This document shows, piece by piece, positions 12,562 to 14,379 of a stretch of DNA of 14,379 nt. Source of the DNA: Desulfuromonadales bacterium (lineage in GTDB: Bacteria > Desulfobacterota > Desulfuromonadia > Geobacterales > Pseudopelobacteraceae); assembly GCA_015688915.1 (NCBI GenBank), contig JAATGX010000052.1, positions 1 to 14,379 of the forward strand, read 5' to 3'. A program made the translations under genes and the position numbers. Below the pieces are notes generated by a model. That model ran no database searches. It was given only the letters and a program-made list of their open reading frames with translations, and had not been told where the DNA came from. Numbering within the stretch: the stretch's first letter is position 1; each line of letters starts with the position of its first letter.

Positions 12562-13413
12562 CTAGCAGGTGCGTCCGTGGTTGTCAACGAGGAACTCCCG
12601 GATGACGGCAAAGGTCTCGTGCGGCCGCTCCTCGTGCGGGTTGTGCCCGCAGTCGGGGATGATGACCAGCCGCGGGTTCCGCAATTCCCGCTGCAACCGC
12701 TCACCCTGCCATCGTGGGACGACCCGGTCCTGGTCGCCCCACAGGAGCAGGACCGGGATGGAGATGCCGGCGTAGCGCGCGGTGATCTGTGCGGCATGGG
12801 GCGGCACGATCTGGCGCACCGTATGTGCCAGGGCATGGGCGGCGCCTTTGCGGCGGTAGCCGCTGGCGTAGCGTTCGATCAGCCGCCCGGTGATGCGTTC
12901 CCGGTCGTGAAAGGCCCTCTCCAGCCCGGCGCGGGCGATCATGGCGGCGGGGACGGCATTCACCAGCAAAGGGCCGATGACCGGCAGGCCGAGGAGGCGC
13001 ATGAAACGGGGTATGTGCTGGGGAAAGCCGGGCGCGCCGATCAGGATCAGACGGCGGACATCCGGGCAGTCGAGCGCGGTCAAAAGGGCTACGGCGCCTC
13101 CGAAGGAATGGCCGATGAGGATGATGTCGGTCAGGCCGTGTGAGCGGATATAGGCCGCAATGATGCGGGCATTGTGCAAGGCCGAATAGTCGCCGGGCAG
13201 CCGTGACGAGCCGCCGTGTCCCTTCAGGTCGAGCAGATGCAGCGTGTACTCCTCCGGTGAAAAGAGAGGGGCCAGGTCGTCCCAGGTGTGGAGGGATGCG
13301 GCGAAGCCGTGCAGAAGGATAACGGGGCATGGACCCGTTCCCATGACCCGGTAGTGCAGGTGTTCACCGGGCGAATGGACGAATGTGGAGCGAGGTGATG
13401 CTTTGTCAGGCAT
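12562..13413 (-). CDS. Alpha/beta hydrolase
   Basis: A 283-residue soluble protein with the full alpha/beta-hydrolase plan: an oxyanion HGFA motif (35-38), LDLKGHGGS, the nucleophile elbow GHSFGG with S103, the acid in WGDQDRVVP (probably D229), and the catalytic histidine in DCGHNPHEE (H257). A cap region of about 130-215 is rich in Arg and Leu. Family members hydrolyse esters, lactones, epoxides or C-C bonds, and the substrate cannot be told from the sequence. No signal peptide is seen, so it is likely cytosolic. The ribosome site is weak (AAGGGG, about 12 bases before ATG, next to a GGGGCGCCCC palindrome), so translation may be low. It is divergent from the DUF3108 gene, with 176 bp between the two starts. 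Confidence 0.88.
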   Translation of the reverse strand: MPDKASPRSTFVHSPGEHLHYRVMGTGPCPVILLHGFAASLHTWDDLAPLFSPEEYTLHLLDLKGHGGSSRLPGDYSALHNARIIAAYIRSHGLTDIILIGHSFGGAVALLTALDCPDVRRLILIGAPGFPQHIPRFMRLLGLPVIGPLLVNAVPAAMIARAGLERAFHDRERITGRLIERYASGYRRKGAAHALAHTVRQIVPPHAAQITARYAGISIPVLLLWGDQDRVVPRWQGERLQRELRNPRLVIIPDCGHNPHEERPHETFAVIREFLVDNHGRTC

Positions 13414-13589
13414 GAATTGGGGCGCCCCTTGCTTGGATGGTCAAGACAGTTTCATAGGTCCGACCCGATATTTTTGCAAGAATTTCTTTTCACCATTACC
13501 GGCGAGTGTGGTATGGAATGGGGGAAATCAGGTATGTCTTCAATAACGGCTGCAACCCGACGGTGAAGGACGAAGCGAGGAGCGTGAAG

Positions 13590-14342
13590 ATGTTCAAATC
13601 TGCGGGATGCTGTTTCATCGTGCTGCTGATGTCGCTTGCGCCGGCATCGTCCGTCTCGGCTTTTCCGGTCCCGGAACGCCTGGAGTTCGAGATATCCTAT
13701 ACCGGTATCCCGGCGGGAAGGGCGGTGCAGGAGGTGACCATGGAGGGTGATGAGATGCATATCGTCTCCACGGCACACTCCGCCTCCTGGTTGAAGCCCT
13801 TTTTTCCGGTGGACGACCGGATCGAATCGGTGCTGGCCAGGGGAGGGACTTCGCCTGTCATCGGTGTTCCCCGGCTCTACCGCGAACGTATCCACGAAGG
13901 ACGGACCCGTTTTCAAAAGGATGCGGTCTTTGATTATCAAGCCCTGGTGGTGACTACCAAAGACCTCCGCAACAACAGCGAGACCACCCGCACGATCACC
14001 CCGAAAACCTTTGACACCCTGTCAAGCTTCTATTTCTTCCGCACGGTGTCGCTCCAGGTGGGAACATCCCATTTCATCGATATCTTCGACTGCAAAAAGC
14101 TGTGGAACACCGAGGTGAAGGTGCTGCGGCATGAGGAAATCGAAACGCCGCTGGGAAGATTCAAGACCGTGGTGATCATGCCGTTGCTCAAATCGGAGGG
14201 GATCTTCGCCCGTACCGGCGACATGTACATCTGGCTCACGGATGATGAGCGCCGCATCCCGGTGCTGATGAAGTCCAAGGTCAGGATCGGCAGCATCACG
14301 GCCACCCTGGTGGGAGGGAGTTACTGGCCCCGGAAAAAGTGA
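13590..14342 (+). CDS. Secreted DUF3108 protein
   Basis: I choose ATG 13590, which has GAGGAG 7 bases upstream and opens a signal peptide (1-24, SSVSA before FPVPE). The longer frame from 13506 has no such support. The product is 250 residues. It shows DUF3108 features: FEISYTGIPAGRA (33-45) near the mature N-terminus, a SWLKPFFPVDDRIESVL segment, a TFDTLSSFYFFR block, and late beta strands KVRIGSITATLVGG before YWP. DUF3108 proteins are periplasmic beta-rich proteins of unknown function, often near cell-envelope genes. The gene diverges from the alpha/beta hydrolase. The control region 13414-13589 holds only weak promoter-like matches (for example TTCACC, 17 bases, TATGGA). Confidence 0.85.
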   Translation: MFKSAGCCFIVLLMSLAPASSVSAFPVPERLEFEISYTGIPAGRAVQEVTMEGDEMHIVSTAHSASWLKPFFPVDDRIESVLARGGTSPVIGVPRLYRERIHEGRTRFQKDAVFDYQALVVTTKDLRNNSETTRTITPKTFDTLSSFYFFRTVSLQVGTSHFIDIFDCKKLWNTEVKVLRHEEIETPLGRFKTVVIMPLLKSEGIFARTGDMYIWLTDDERRIPVLMKSKVRIGSITATLVGGSYWPRKK

Positions 14343-14379
14343 CGGCCAGGGACCACAGGCGCAACAGCCCGCATCGAGC

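Noticed and set aside
13500..13589. Possible riboswitch in the DUF3108 leader
   Set aside because: No known conserved riboswitch core (such as GEMM or cobalamin box) could be found and no terminator follows.

Overview
The window looks like chromosome of a Geobacter-type bacterium (order Desulfuromonadales/Geobacterales). The grounds are two secreted multihaem c-type cytochromes, a DUF3373-type outer-membrane porin, hopanoid genes (hpnJ, hpnK) and strong AGGAGG-type ribosome sites. No rRNA, tRNA or CRISPR was seen. Family names come from recognition of motifs, not from database searches.

Left part (1-1784). The window opens in the last 38 codons and right end of an IS1595-family (IS1016-like) insertion sequence. 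Next comes a secreted NodB-type polysaccharide deacetylase, translationally coupled to a 65-residue cysteine-rich protein. On the minus strand a 75-residue cysteine-bearing protein overlaps, by ATGA, the start of a decayed cation-efflux-like gene. That gene keeps only its N- and C-terminal pieces.

Cytochrome locus (1837-8344). A minus-strand cluster runs porin (DUF3373) -> small secreted protein -> octahaem cytochrome (tetrathionate-reductase-like) -> ten-haem cytochrome with one unusual CX8CH site. All four products carry export signals and together offer 18 haem sites. A LysR-type regulator is transcribed divergently from the porin. The 149-bp region between them has two nearly concentric inverted repeats over the lysR -35 box and many ATGCA motifs. 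A terminator-like hairpin separates the octahaem and ten-haem genes. I infer a regulated respiratory or electron-transfer module; its electron acceptor or donor is not visible from the sequence.

Right part (8366-14342). proC (proline synthesis) converges on lysR. Upstream of it on the same strand lies hpnJ-hpnK-small EamA-like membrane protein, packed with 4- and 8-nt overlaps, which is a hopanoid side-chain modification unit with a possible transporter. A CTCTGTG-type dispersed repeat lies between the EamA gene and proC; a related short copy sits near the insertion sequence. Further right are a secreted helix-hairpin-helix (ComEA-like) protein and an alpha/beta hydrolase, probably one transcript, and divergently a secreted DUF3108 protein.
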